Made by a program: the position numbers and the translations under genes. From contig JAGVTS010000128.1 in NCBI GenBank assembly GCA_019136685.1, forward strand, positions 1 through 37,996: a DNA stretch of 37,996 nucleotides, written 5' to 3'. This document shows positions 8,445 through 15,538 of the stretch, piece after piece (within the stretch, counting starts at the first letter, position 1; every line of letters begins with the position of its first letter). The notes under the pieces are model-generated. The model did not search any database, was not told the origin of the DNA, and saw only the letters and a list, made by a program, of their open reading frames with translations. The stretch is from Bacillota bacterium. GTDB taxonomy: Bacteria > Bacillota > DTU025.

Positions 8445-8500
8445 AACTGCGCACTTTCACATTTAGGTGTGCAAGCGAGTTCGCAGTTGGCAGTGACTGC
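8445..8500. promoter_or_regulatory. candidate activator-binding region upstream of the ato promoter
   Basis: This 250-base gap between the activator gene and atoE holds several inverted repeats 115-190 bases upstream of the sigma54 promoter: AACTGCG (8445-8451) with CGCAGTT (8482-8488), and the palindrome GCAGTGACTGC (8490-8500). This is a usual place for enhancer sites of sigma54 activators. Which repeat is bound, if any, is inference. Confidence 0.4.
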
Positions 8501-8517
8501 AGTGGCGCAGACTGCGA

Positions 8518-9903
8518 CTACAGCCCGTAACGCTTAATCTTGAGTTGTAGTGATCGTCGGGAAATGCCGAGGTACTCGGCAGCCCGGGTGCGGTTTCCGT
8601 CGAAGATGCGGAGAGCCTCAACTATTCGCCTCTTTTCGGTCTCGGTGAATGCCCGCCGCCTCGATTCCTTCAGAGAAATCGGCGCTTTGAGCGGATCATC
8701 GCCGGCGACTCGGGCGAGCTCTGAGGGCTCTGCCAGGAGAATCCAGTCAGGCAGGCTGTGGGGCTCTACAACACTATCATCGCATAGCAGGGCCAAGTGC
8801 TGCATGGCGTTTTTCAGCTCGCGAACGTTTCCCGGCCAGTCATAGGCTAGGAGAGCATCGGTCGTACTGTCGCTCAGCGATGGCGACTGTCGGCCTAAAT
8901 CGGAACAGAACTCCTGCAGGAAGTGGCTTGCAAGTACTAGGATGTCTTCCTTCCTCTCACGAAGCGGTGGAATTGACACTGTGATCACGGCCAGTCGGAA
9001 GTAGAGGTCTTGTCGGAACCTGCCTTCGTTGACTTCCCGCCGGAGATCCCTGTTGCTGGCTGCTACTATCCGGACATCCACCGGGATCCTTCGGGTACCG
9101 CCCAACCGCTCGATGACCTTCTCTTCTGCGGCCCTGAGGATTTTGGGTTGCATGGCTAGGGGGAGGTCGCCCACTTCGTCTAGGAGGATGGTGCCTCCAT
9201 CCGCGATCTCGAACCTGCCGGGCTTGCGCTTGCGGGCGCCGGAAAATGCTCCTTCATCATATCCGAACAACTCACTCTCAAGAAGGCTCTCCGGAAGGGC
9301 GGCGCAGTTCACGGGCACGAAGGGCTTGTTCTTCCGCGGCGAGCTGTAATGTATGGCCCTGGCCATGAGCTCTTTTCCGGTCCCGCTTTCACCCTGCACC
9401 AGCACAGATGCGTCACTTGTAGATACCCTTTCCACCATTGCGAATATCCTGAGCATCTCGGGCGAGACGGTGATCATGTCGCGAAGGTGGACTACGTCGT
9501 CAAGGACTCGGCTGGAGTGACGCGTCTTACCTGCCTCCCCGGATAGCCGGAGCGACGACTCGATAGTCAGTCTGAGCTCGTCCATGTCGAAAGGCTTAGT
9601 GACGTAGTCGTGCGCTCCGAGTTTCATGGCCGCTACCGCTGTTTTGATTTCGCCGAAGGCGGTCATGACGATAACTGGCCCGCTGAAACCGTGCTTTCGG
9701 GCGGCCCGGAGGGTATCGATGCCGTCTGCGCCCGGCAGGCGCAGATCCAGCATGATCAGGTCTATGTCCAGGCAACGGAGGAGTTCGAGAGCCTGCTCGC
9801 CGGAGGAGGCCGCTACGATCTCGTAGTCGCCTGCGAATGCCTGGCTGAAAAGCCACGCCATGTTGGGCTCATCGTCCACAACGAGTATTCTTTCAGGATC
9901 CAA
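8518..9903 (-). CDS. atoC: sigma54-dependent response regulator, AtoC-like
   Basis: NtrC-family activator: phosphorylated receiver, AAA+ ATPase that remodels sigma54 RNA polymerase, and DNA-binding domain. Seen: receiver with acidic DDE (10-12) and phospho-acceptor D53 in LIMLDLRLPG, K in TKPF; Walker A GESGTGKE (171-178); sigma54-contact loop reading GAFSGA (218-223) rather than GAFTGA; Walker B ILLDEVG; C-terminal Fis-type helix-turn-helix NRTRAAEYLGISRRSLQLKI. It overlaps the upstream kinase gene by 11 bases, so the two are translationally coupled. The sigma54 promoter and ato genes lie directly downstream, which makes it the likely activator of fatty-acid uptake. The symbol is by context and similarity of domain order. 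Confidence 0.9.
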   Translation of the reverse strand: MDPERILVVDDEPNMAWLFSQAFAGDYEIVAASSGEQALELLRCLDIDLIMLDLRLPGADGIDTLRAARKHGFSGPVIVMTAFGEIKTAVAAMKLGAHDYVTKPFDMDELRLTIESSLRLSGEAGKTRHSSRVLDDVVHLRDMITVSPEMLRIFAMVERVSTSDASVLVQGESGTGKELMARAIHYSSPRKNKPFVPVNCAALPESLLESELFGYDEGAFSGARKRKPGRFEIADGGTILLDEVGDLPLAMQPKILRAAEEKVIERLGGTRRIPVDVRIVAASNRDLRREVNEGRFRQDLYFRLAVITVSIPPLRERKEDILVLASHFLQEFCSDLGRQSPSLSDSTTDALLAYDWPGNVRELKNAMQHLALLCDDSVVEPHSLPDWILLAEPSELARVAGDDPLKAPISLKESRRRAFTETEKRRIVEALRIFDGNRTRAAEYLGISRRSLQLKIKRYGL

Positions 9904-11677
9904 CGCCGCTCACCTCAGCCTGGCTAATCACCGGAAGCCTGACGATAAACGTAGTGCCCCTTCCTGTTTCCGATTCGAATTCCACGAATCCTTGGTGGTT
10001 GTAGACTATGCGCTGGACCAGGGGCAACCCAAGCCCTGTGCCGCTCACCTTTGTGGTGAAGAACATTTCGAATACGTGGTCGCGTAGCTCGGGAGCGATT
10101 CCTATGCCTGTGTCGGCGACGGCGATCTGCACGTAGCGAGCGCCCGGCCTCCACTTCACCGCTACTCGGAGCGTGCCGCCTGCCGGCATGGCCTGAATCC
10201 CGTTGAGCAGCAGATTGAGCATGGCCTGTGTGAGGTGGTCGTTGTCGCCGCAGAGCGCGGGCACATGGGCGGGGCATGTGAACTTGACGCTCACGCCCAT
10301 CTCCCTGCCATACTCCGAAATGAGATTGCAGGCGTTTTCGGCTATGCGACGGATGTCGGTGGAAACCATATGTGGCTGTGAGTATCGAGAGAACCTCAGC
10401 AGAGACTCGACCGTGCCATTGATTCTGTCCATCTCCGCCGTGGCGACCTGCGAGAATTGCTCGAGGAACTCTCGGTCATCCAGTCGCCGTGGGACTAGGC
10501 TGACGGCGCCCTTCAGAACGGCCAGGGGGTTCCTGATCTCGTGAGCCACGGCTGCGGCCAGTTCGCCCACTGCCGCAAGGCGCTCGGCTCGCTCAAGCCT
10601 TTCCTCGTGGGCCTGTGCCTCCTTGAGGTCTTCCAGTATTACGATATGGCCGAATCGGTTGCCGTTGTGGTTGCCGCTGCGATCGCCCAATCCCGCTGGC
10701 GCGGCCATAGGCCATTCGGCTCGTGTCGACACCATGGTTATGGGTCGTTCTCCTTCATGGGTCTTGATCGTGACGTTCACGAATCGATTGAGAGATCCGT
10801 CGGCGAATTCGTTCAGCGCAGTGTCGGGATCTATGCCCATACACTGCAGAACGCTGCGGATGTCGCGCGACACGAAGGATGCGGACGTCTCGCCCAGGAT
10901 GTCCTGTATGCCCTTGGACACGAAGGTTATCCGGCCATCGGCGTCGGACAGTATGACTGCGAGGCTGAGCGTGTTGAGAAACAGCTCGAGATAGCATTTG
11001 AGCTGTTCCACCCTGTGCGCCATCCGAGAGTCGGCGGAATGTGAGTCGATCGCTGACGAACTGCTGCCTGAGCGTGATTTGCCGAGCAGAAGGACCTTGG
11101 ATGCAAACAGGAGTATTCCTGTGAGACCCAGCAGAGGCTCGATCTCAGGGGAGAAGAACAGCTTGCCGGCGCCCACCTGGATCTGGGCGTAGATGTCTTC
11201 CAGAGCCTCGTTCGCCCACACGAACCCGACTGCCCTGCCTTGCCGGATCAGCGGGCGCATGCAGTTCATGATCTCGCCCCGCACCATGGATCCGACTGCG
11301 ACCGTCTCCTTGCCGGTGGCCATGGCCTGCCATCCGAGGTGATCAAGGCCCAAATCCGTGCCCACTTTCGAAGCGAAATCGCGACTGGGGCCGTAAGTAA
11401 GAATGGCGCGAAGGGCGCGTGAGTAGTAACCCACGCCAACGCCGGGGAAGGCAGCAGCGAGTTGGTCGGTGAACGGCGCCAGGCGTTCATTTAGGATGCG
11501 TATCCTTTCGGATTCGGGTGCAAGTGCTGCTTTCGGCCCGCCCACCGACAGCAACACATCATCGTAGTCGCCCTCAAGGTGCAAGTCGAGCAGCCGCGTG
11601 AGCCCAAACAGCTTGCTGCTCTTCTCCTCGATAAGCGCCGCCTCGGCCTTTTGGAAAAGGAGGTATCGCGATTTCAA
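9893..11677 (-). CDS. sensor histidine kinase partnering the AtoC-like regulator
   Basis: Probable sensor for the ato system. Order seen: an N-terminal sensing region (to about residue 190) with GVGVGYYSRALRAILTYGPS and GEIMNCMRPLIRQGRAVGFV, like a Cache-type ligand domain; one hydrophobic segment (LLGLTGILLFASKVLLLG, about 193-210); a PAS domain (VILSDADGRITFVSKGIQDIL); HisKA with H in VAHEIRNPLA (about 378); and an HATPase with DTGIGI and GTGLGLPLV. The TTG start at 11677 is chosen because GGAGAGGAGG lies 8 bases upstream on the minus strand; the frame stays open to 11818 but would overlap mcrB. No N-terminal membrane helix is visible, so how the sensing region is placed is unclear. Confidence 0.88.
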   Translation of the reverse strand: MKSRYLLFQKAEAALIEEKSSKLFGLTRLLDLHLEGDYDDVLLSVGGPKAALAPESERIRILNERLAPFTDQLAAAFPGVGVGYYSRALRAILTYGPSRDFASKVGTDLGLDHLGWQAMATGKETVAVGSMVRGEIMNCMRPLIRQGRAVGFVWANEALEDIYAQIQVGAGKLFFSPEIEPLLGLTGILLFASKVLLLGKSRSGSSSSAIDSHSADSRMAHRVEQLKCYLELFLNTLSLAVILSDADGRITFVSKGIQDILGETSASFVSRDIRSVLQCMGIDPDTALNEFADGSLNRFVNVTIKTHEGERPITMVSTRAEWPMAAPAGLGDRSGNHNGNRFGHIVILEDLKEAQAHEERLERAERLAAVGELAAAVAHEIRNPLAVLKGAVSLVPRRLDDREFLEQFSQVATAEMDRINGTVESLLRFSRYSQPHMVSTDIRRIAENACNLISEYGREMGVSVKFTCPAHVPALCGDNDHLTQAMLNLLLNGIQAMPAGGTLRVAVKWRPGARYVQIAVADTGIGIAPELRDHVFEMFFTTKVSGTGLGLPLVQRIVYNHQGFVEFESETGRGTTFIVRLPVISQAEVSGVGS

Positions 11678-11703
11678 GGTGTTTCCCTCCTCTCCGCCAT
11701 ACA

Positions 11704-13155
11704 ATGCCTCCATATGCAGCAATGTTCTACGGAATGCCGAGGAGTCCTGCCCCTGAAGGTGGCGCAAAGCCCCTTCTGGAAACTCTGTTTGGTGGGCGCT
11801 ACCACCAACGTTTCTCAAGTCAGGCAGCTATCCGTGATCCCCTGAGTCCAAATGTCGACGTTCCGTTTGCCGGCTTTATCCACCCCGACAACCCGACTTC
11901 CGGTGCCTATGGCGGTGCTAGCCTCATCTGGTTCCCCACTGATGGCAGTGGATCCATAATCACATTCGTTGTAGGCACAGCCGGCCTTTCACCAGACGAA
12001 GGCCTCTTGAGTCGCCCCGGCCACCGTCGGAGAGTGCGAGCCCTTCGCCACTACCTTGCCCAAGAGGGAGTGTGGGCGTGGGCCAAGCCGGATCCAACAG
12101 CTCTGGGGATCAGCATACCCGGTTTTGTGAGCCGCCGTCTGCCCGACTTCAGGAAGGCCCTGAGGAGGTATGGCGACGAGATCTACGCCATTGCAGAGGT
12201 CCCGGTCGATGATCCCAGGAGGGCTCGCCTTGTCACTCAGGCGTTCTTCGATCTGTATGCGTTTGAGCGGGGATGGATTGCTCTCAAGGAATGCGAACGG
12301 GAGCACCTCATGCTTATTGATGCTCTCCGGTCCGACTTGTTCGTGCGTGTCGAGGAAGGTGAGGTGTATCGACTGCTCCGCGAACGCCGCTTCGTGATCC
12401 TTGAGGGACCTCCGGGCACTGGTAAGACTCGTATGGCCGAGCGCATCAAGCGTGACTACTTCGGCGGTCACGGGGTCACCATTCAGTTCCACCCGGCGGT
12501 TACTTACGAAGACTTCATCATCGGCCTTTCGCCGGGTACCAGCGACAGGTCGCTGCACTTTGGCGTGCGGTCTGGTTGGCTCGTAGAAGCGGCAATATCG
12601 GCTCAAGAGAGACCTTTCCTACTGGTCATCGACGAAATCAACCGAGCCGATCTCGGCAAGATCCTTGGCGAAGCCATCTGCCTTTTCGAGCCGGGCGAGG
12701 AGACGCAGCGCACTGTGGAACTACCATACGCAGTGAACGGGAAGACCTCCTTCGCGTTGCCTCCGGAACTGTATGTTCTGGGTACGATGAACACCGCCGA
12801 CCGATCTATTGCCCCCGTGGATCTAGCGATCCGGCGCCGTTTCGCCTTTGTCACCCTGCCTCCCGACCTGGAGGCCATCAGAGATAACAGTGTCGATATA
12901 GGCGTCAGGGTTTTCGCTGCGCTACAGGATGCATTCACTGAGCATGCTCCTGACGATGCACTGGATCTGCTTCCGGGCCAGAGCTTCTTTCTGGCCAAGA
13001 CCGCCGAAGAGCTGCAGCGACGCTTTCGTTACGAACTGCTCCCGCTGCTTGATGAGTATCTGCGCGAGGGGCTTGTGGCCTCGTTCGGTGCAGAGCTTCA
13101 GGCCGTTCGCGATCAGATTGAAGGGTTCGTTCATCATGGCGTATGGACTGACTAG
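11704..13155 (+). CDS. mcrB: McrB-type GTPase subunit of a modification-dependent restriction system
   Basis: AAA+ motor of a type IV McrBC restriction enzyme, which cuts foreign DNA carrying modified cytosine using GTP. Seen: Walker A LEGPPGTGKTRMAERI (about residues 234-249), Walker B FLLVIDEINRADLGKI with the McrB-typical DEINR, and the McrB signature LGTMNTADRSIAPVDLAIRRRFAFV (sensor with NTAD). The N-terminal 200 residues (GFIHPDNPTSGAYGG, then WFPTDGSGSIITFVVGT) look like a target-recognition domain but I cannot name its family. The start is uncertain: in-frame ATGs at 11704, 11722 and 11734 all lack an SD, while an in-frame ATT at 11671 has AAGGAGGT 6 bases upstream. It overlaps mcrC by 20 bases. 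Confidence 0.9.
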   Translation: MPPYAAMFYGMPRSPAPEGGAKPLLETLFGGRYHQRFSSQAAIRDPLSPNVDVPFAGFIHPDNPTSGAYGGASLIWFPTDGSGSIITFVVGTAGLSPDEGLLSRPGHRRRVRALRHYLAQEGVWAWAKPDPTALGISIPGFVSRRLPDFRKALRRYGDEIYAIAEVPVDDPRRARLVTQAFFDLYAFERGWIALKECEREHLMLIDALRSDLFVRVEEGEVYRLLRERRFVILEGPPGTGKTRMAERIKRDYFGGHGVTIQFHPAVTYEDFIIGLSPGTSDRSLHFGVRSGWLVEAAISAQERPFLLVIDEINRADLGKILGEAICLFEPGEETQRTVELPYAVNGKTSFALPPELYVLGTMNTADRSIAPVDLAIRRRFAFVTLPPDLEAIRDNSVDIGVRVFAALQDAFTEHAPDDALDLLPGQSFFLAKTAEELQRRFRYELLPLLDEYLREGLVASFGAELQAVRDQIEGFVHHGVWTD

Positions 13156-14521
13156 GCAGACGGCGCCTAGGCAATTACCTCTGTATACGGCGGTTGACAA
13201 CGGTCCGCCCGTTACGCTCTCGCCACAGCACTTCGCTCCATCGCGGCGTGGTGGCGGATGGGGATCCTCTGCGGACTCGTTTTTTCGTTTCAACGAGGAG
13301 GCCTTGTCTGCTCTTGACGTGACAGCTGAGGCCCGGTCAGATTCGTCCGGCTTCGCCATCCAGCTTCGACCGGGAGGGCGGACTGGTGCCGTTCCCCTTC
13401 GCTCCGGGCAGACTGGCCAGGTTGCGGGCGGTGTGGTAGTCCAGCCTCGGTTTGGATGGCCAGGGGTGGGACGAGTGTTGGTGGAGACGGGTTGGCCGGC
13501 ACTGCCTCAGTTCCATGCTCTGCCGATGGTTCCTGGAAGCGGCCGAGAGGTACCGCCGTGGGTGTTGGCAGGGCCAGTTCTGTTGCGCCTGGAGGCTCTG
13601 ATGAACCAGATGCGCCGGGGATATCAGGAGCGTGAAGAGACCATGGCTCGGCCCCGAGGACGCATTCTCTGGCACCGCTACATCAGCGAATCGTTGACCA
13701 GAGGTCGTTGGGAGCAATTGCCCTGCCGCTTCCCTGACCTAACACATGACCCGCTGCTGCTCCGGCATATCCGTTGGGCTACGGAGAGAATACACACAGA
13801 TCTGATCCGCGTCGGACGAACCGACCTTGTAGCCGCGAGCCTTGCCCAACTGGCGCGGCGACTGCTTGTCATTCTGTGTGGGATTGCACCCGCACGCCCT
13901 CGCTTACCCGACTTGGCCCGATGGGCAAATGCGGGCCTGCTTAACGATGTCGTACGCGCAGGATTGGAAGCCCTGGCTTGGGTTGAAGAAGAGCGAGGGC
14001 TGGGTGGCGGCCGTGAGCTTGACGGAATCGCCTGGTCACTCTCGCTGAGCCAATTGTGGGAAGCCTACGTTGAAGGCGTCGTCCGGCGGGAAGCAGGCTT
14101 GACGGGCGCCGAGGTAAGGGCGGCTCGTCTGGGTGAGACTACGATTCCGCTCGCCTGGTCCGATCCGATGCATCGTTCGCTAGGGCATCTGGCCCCGGAC
14201 ATTATCGTGCGCCGTGGCCGTTTGGTTCACATTGTAGACGCCAAATACAAGGCTCACCTGGCCGAGCTCGACTCTGTGGGTTGGCGCCGCTTTGCAGAGG
14301 AAACCCGTTCGACACACCGAGCCGATCTCCATCAGGTGCTGGCCTATGCGTCGCTCTATGAGGCAGAGGAGATCACGGCTACCTTGGTCTACCCCCTGCA
14401 ATATGAGACATGGGTCACTCTGAAAAAGCAACAGCGTGACCGAGCCACCGCGGAGTTGGTTCATGGAGGCAGGCGGGTGGTACTGGAGTTGCGTGGGCTA
14501 CCCTTCGGATTGAGAGCATAG
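13136..14521 (+). CDS. mcrC: McrC-type nuclease subunit
   Basis: Partner of McrB that carries the endonuclease of the modification-dependent restriction complex. Seen: a C-terminal PD-(D/E)XK active site, LAPDIIVRRGRLVHIVDAKYK (D of PDI about residue 353, D-A-K about 367-369), followed by RADLHQVLAYASLY with the conserved DLHQ helix. The ATG at 13136 starts at the family-like MAYGLTRQT and overlaps the mcrB end by 20 bases, indicating translational coupling. The frame is open further upstream to 12929, but that part is antisense-quality sequence inside mcrB. 461 residues is within the range for McrC relatives. Confidence 0.88.
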   Translation: MAYGLTRQTAPRQLPLYTAVDNGPPVTLSPQHFAPSRRGGGWGSSADSFFRFNEEALSALDVTAEARSDSSGFAIQLRPGGRTGAVPLRSGQTGQVAGGVVVQPRFGWPGVGRVLVETGWPALPQFHALPMVPGSGREVPPWVLAGPVLLRLEALMNQMRRGYQEREETMARPRGRILWHRYISESLTRGRWEQLPCRFPDLTHDPLLLRHIRWATERIHTDLIRVGRTDLVAASLAQLARRLLVILCGIAPARPRLPDLARWANAGLLNDVVRAGLEALAWVEEERGLGGGRELDGIAWSLSLSQLWEAYVEGVVRREAGLTGAEVRAARLGETTIPLAWSDPMHRSLGHLAPDIIVRRGRLVHIVDAKYKAHLAELDSVGWRRFAEETRSTHRADLHQVLAYASLYEAEEITATLVYPLQYETWVTLKKQQRDRATAELVHGGRRVVLELRGLPFGLRA

Positions 14522-14657
14522 GAGATTGCTACAGCATTTGTCATTACCTGCGCAGCTTCGCGACTCCGTGGTTTCCCTGAGAAGGTATTGAGCACTGTAT
14601 GCAGAATCTAGAATTGCTTGATGCCCCAACTGTCAATCTATCCACGGAGGGATTCGT

Positions 14658-14894
14658 ATGCTCGTGCTCACACGCAAAGCCAAACAGAGCATCATGATTG
14701 GCGACGGAATAGAGGTAACTGTGGTGGAGATCCGCGGAGACGCAGTGAGGCTCGCCATCGATGCTCCCCGGCAGGTGCCCGTTCACCGCAAAGAAGTATA
14801 TGAAGAAATCCAGCGTGAAAACAGGGAAGCTTCGGCCGTGTCGGTGGAAGACGCTGCTGCTATAGAGCGACTATTGAGCGGCCAGGGCAGCTGA
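14658..14894 (+). CDS. csrA: CsrA translational regulator
   Basis: Small RNA-binding dimer that blocks or stabilises target mRNAs by binding GGA motifs; in Bacillota it controls flagellin synthesis. Seen: the canonical [20 protein letters not shown] start, the [15 protein letters not shown] core and [16 protein letters not shown] (key VxVHRxEVYxxI). The 78 residues include a C-terminal tail ([14 protein letters not shown]) usual for the family. GGAGGG upstream (about 14646-14651) supports the start. It stands before flaG-fliD-fliS as in other flagellar clusters, but its usual antagonist gene fliW and the flagellin gene are not in this window; mcrC is the upstream neighbour. Confidence 0.96.
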   Translation: MLVLTRKAKQSIMIGDGIEVTVVEIRGDAVRLAIDAPRQVPVHRKEVYEEIQRENREASAVSVEDAAAIERLLSGQGS

Positions 14895-15041
14895 GAGCGG
14901 ATCGAGCGGGCGGCCCGGATCTTCCGAGAGAGCCTTCAGTGACGCGAGAATCTGCAACATCCCCCCGGGGCAACCCGGGCACTTTGCTTTCCCAGCGGGC
15001 CATGCTGTTCTGCGCCCGAGGCACCGAATGTGAATTCCGCC

Positions 15042-15068
15042 TAAACTCCTCCCTGCGCTTGCCGATAA
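15042..15068 (+). promoter_or_regulatory. sigma28 (FliA/SigD) promoter for flaG-fliD-fliS-flgN
   Basis: TAAA (15042-15045), 15 bases, then GCCGATAA (15061-15068). This is a perfect match to the flagellar late-gene consensus TAAA-N15-GCCGATAA. It predicts transcription starting near 15075 with a leader of about 100 bases before flaG. Confidence 0.92.
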
Positions 15069-15160
15069 GTATGACAAGGCATGAATGCGCCGGCCTGGAC
15101 AACGGATTGGGCCAGGCTCGCTCACATATGAGGCTCGATCATATATCCGGGAATCTCACA

Positions 15161-15170
15161 ACATGGAGGT
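15161..15170 (+). promoter_or_regulatory. CsrA-box match over the flaG ribosome-binding site
   Basis: ACATGGAGGT matches the CsrA core consensus ACANGGANGT at every defined position and includes the flaG SD. A second GGA lies just upstream (in CCGGGAATC, about 15148-15156), as the dimer would need. With csrA 270 bases upstream, repression of flaG-fliD translation by CsrA is a reasonable inference. Confidence 0.55.
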
Positions 15171-15177
15171 GTGACTC

Positions 15178-15480
15178 GTGTGTCCTGAGAGTAAGGTCAA
15201 CTCGATATCCGGGGTAGACATGAATGTGTTGAGAACCGCATGGGAGTGGCACATAGAGAAAAGCTCTGCCGACATCCGAAATCAGGTCCGGCGAGCTAAT
15301 CGGGCTCTAGAGGCCGTGGACATCCAGGCCAAGTTCTCCATTCACGAGGGCACCGGCGAGATCATTGTCAAGCTGGAGGACACTAATACCGGCGAGGTGA
15401 TCCGCGAGATACCTCCGGAAAAACTTCTGGATCTCGTGGCCAAGATGCAAGAAATGGCCCGGGGGATGGACGGCGAGTAA
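15178..15480 (+). CDS. flaG: FlaG-family flagellar protein
   Basis: FlaG is a small protein encoded next to the filament-cap gene that affects filament length. Seen: the family core FSIHEGTGEIIVKLEDTNTG followed by EVIREIPPEKLLDLVAKMQE at the C-terminus, with a variable N-terminal half. The length, 100 residues, is normal. A GTG start at 15178 is set by GGAGGT (15165-15170) 7 bases upstream. It is the first gene behind the sigma28 promoter and is followed 58 bases later by fliD. Confidence 0.92.
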   Translation: MCPESKVNSISGVDMNVLRTAWEWHIEKSSADIRNQVRRANRALEAVDIQAKFSIHEGTGEIIVKLEDTNTGEVIREIPPEKLLDLVAKMQEMARGMDGE

Positions 15481-15538
15481 CGGTCATTGGCTGTGGACGG
15501 CGGATTGCGGACAGCCAACATTGCGGGGGTGAGTGAAC

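Noticed and set aside
11678-11818. Longer N-terminus of the ato-linked kinase
   Set aside because: Would overlap mcrB; the TTG at 11677 has an excellent SD and the extension has no recognisable sequence.
12929-13135. 69-residue N-terminal extension of McrC
   Set aside because: Lies within mcrB in another frame, is Cys/Arg-rich shadow sequence, and the ATG at 13136 begins at a family-like N-terminus.
14588-14614. Possible sigma70 promoter before csrA (TTGAGC, TAGAAT)
   Set aside because: Spacer is only 15 bases and the elements match weakly.
14960-14985. Hairpin CCGGG-GCAA-CCCGG after csrA
   Set aside because: Short 5-bp stem and no T-tract; not enough to call a terminator.
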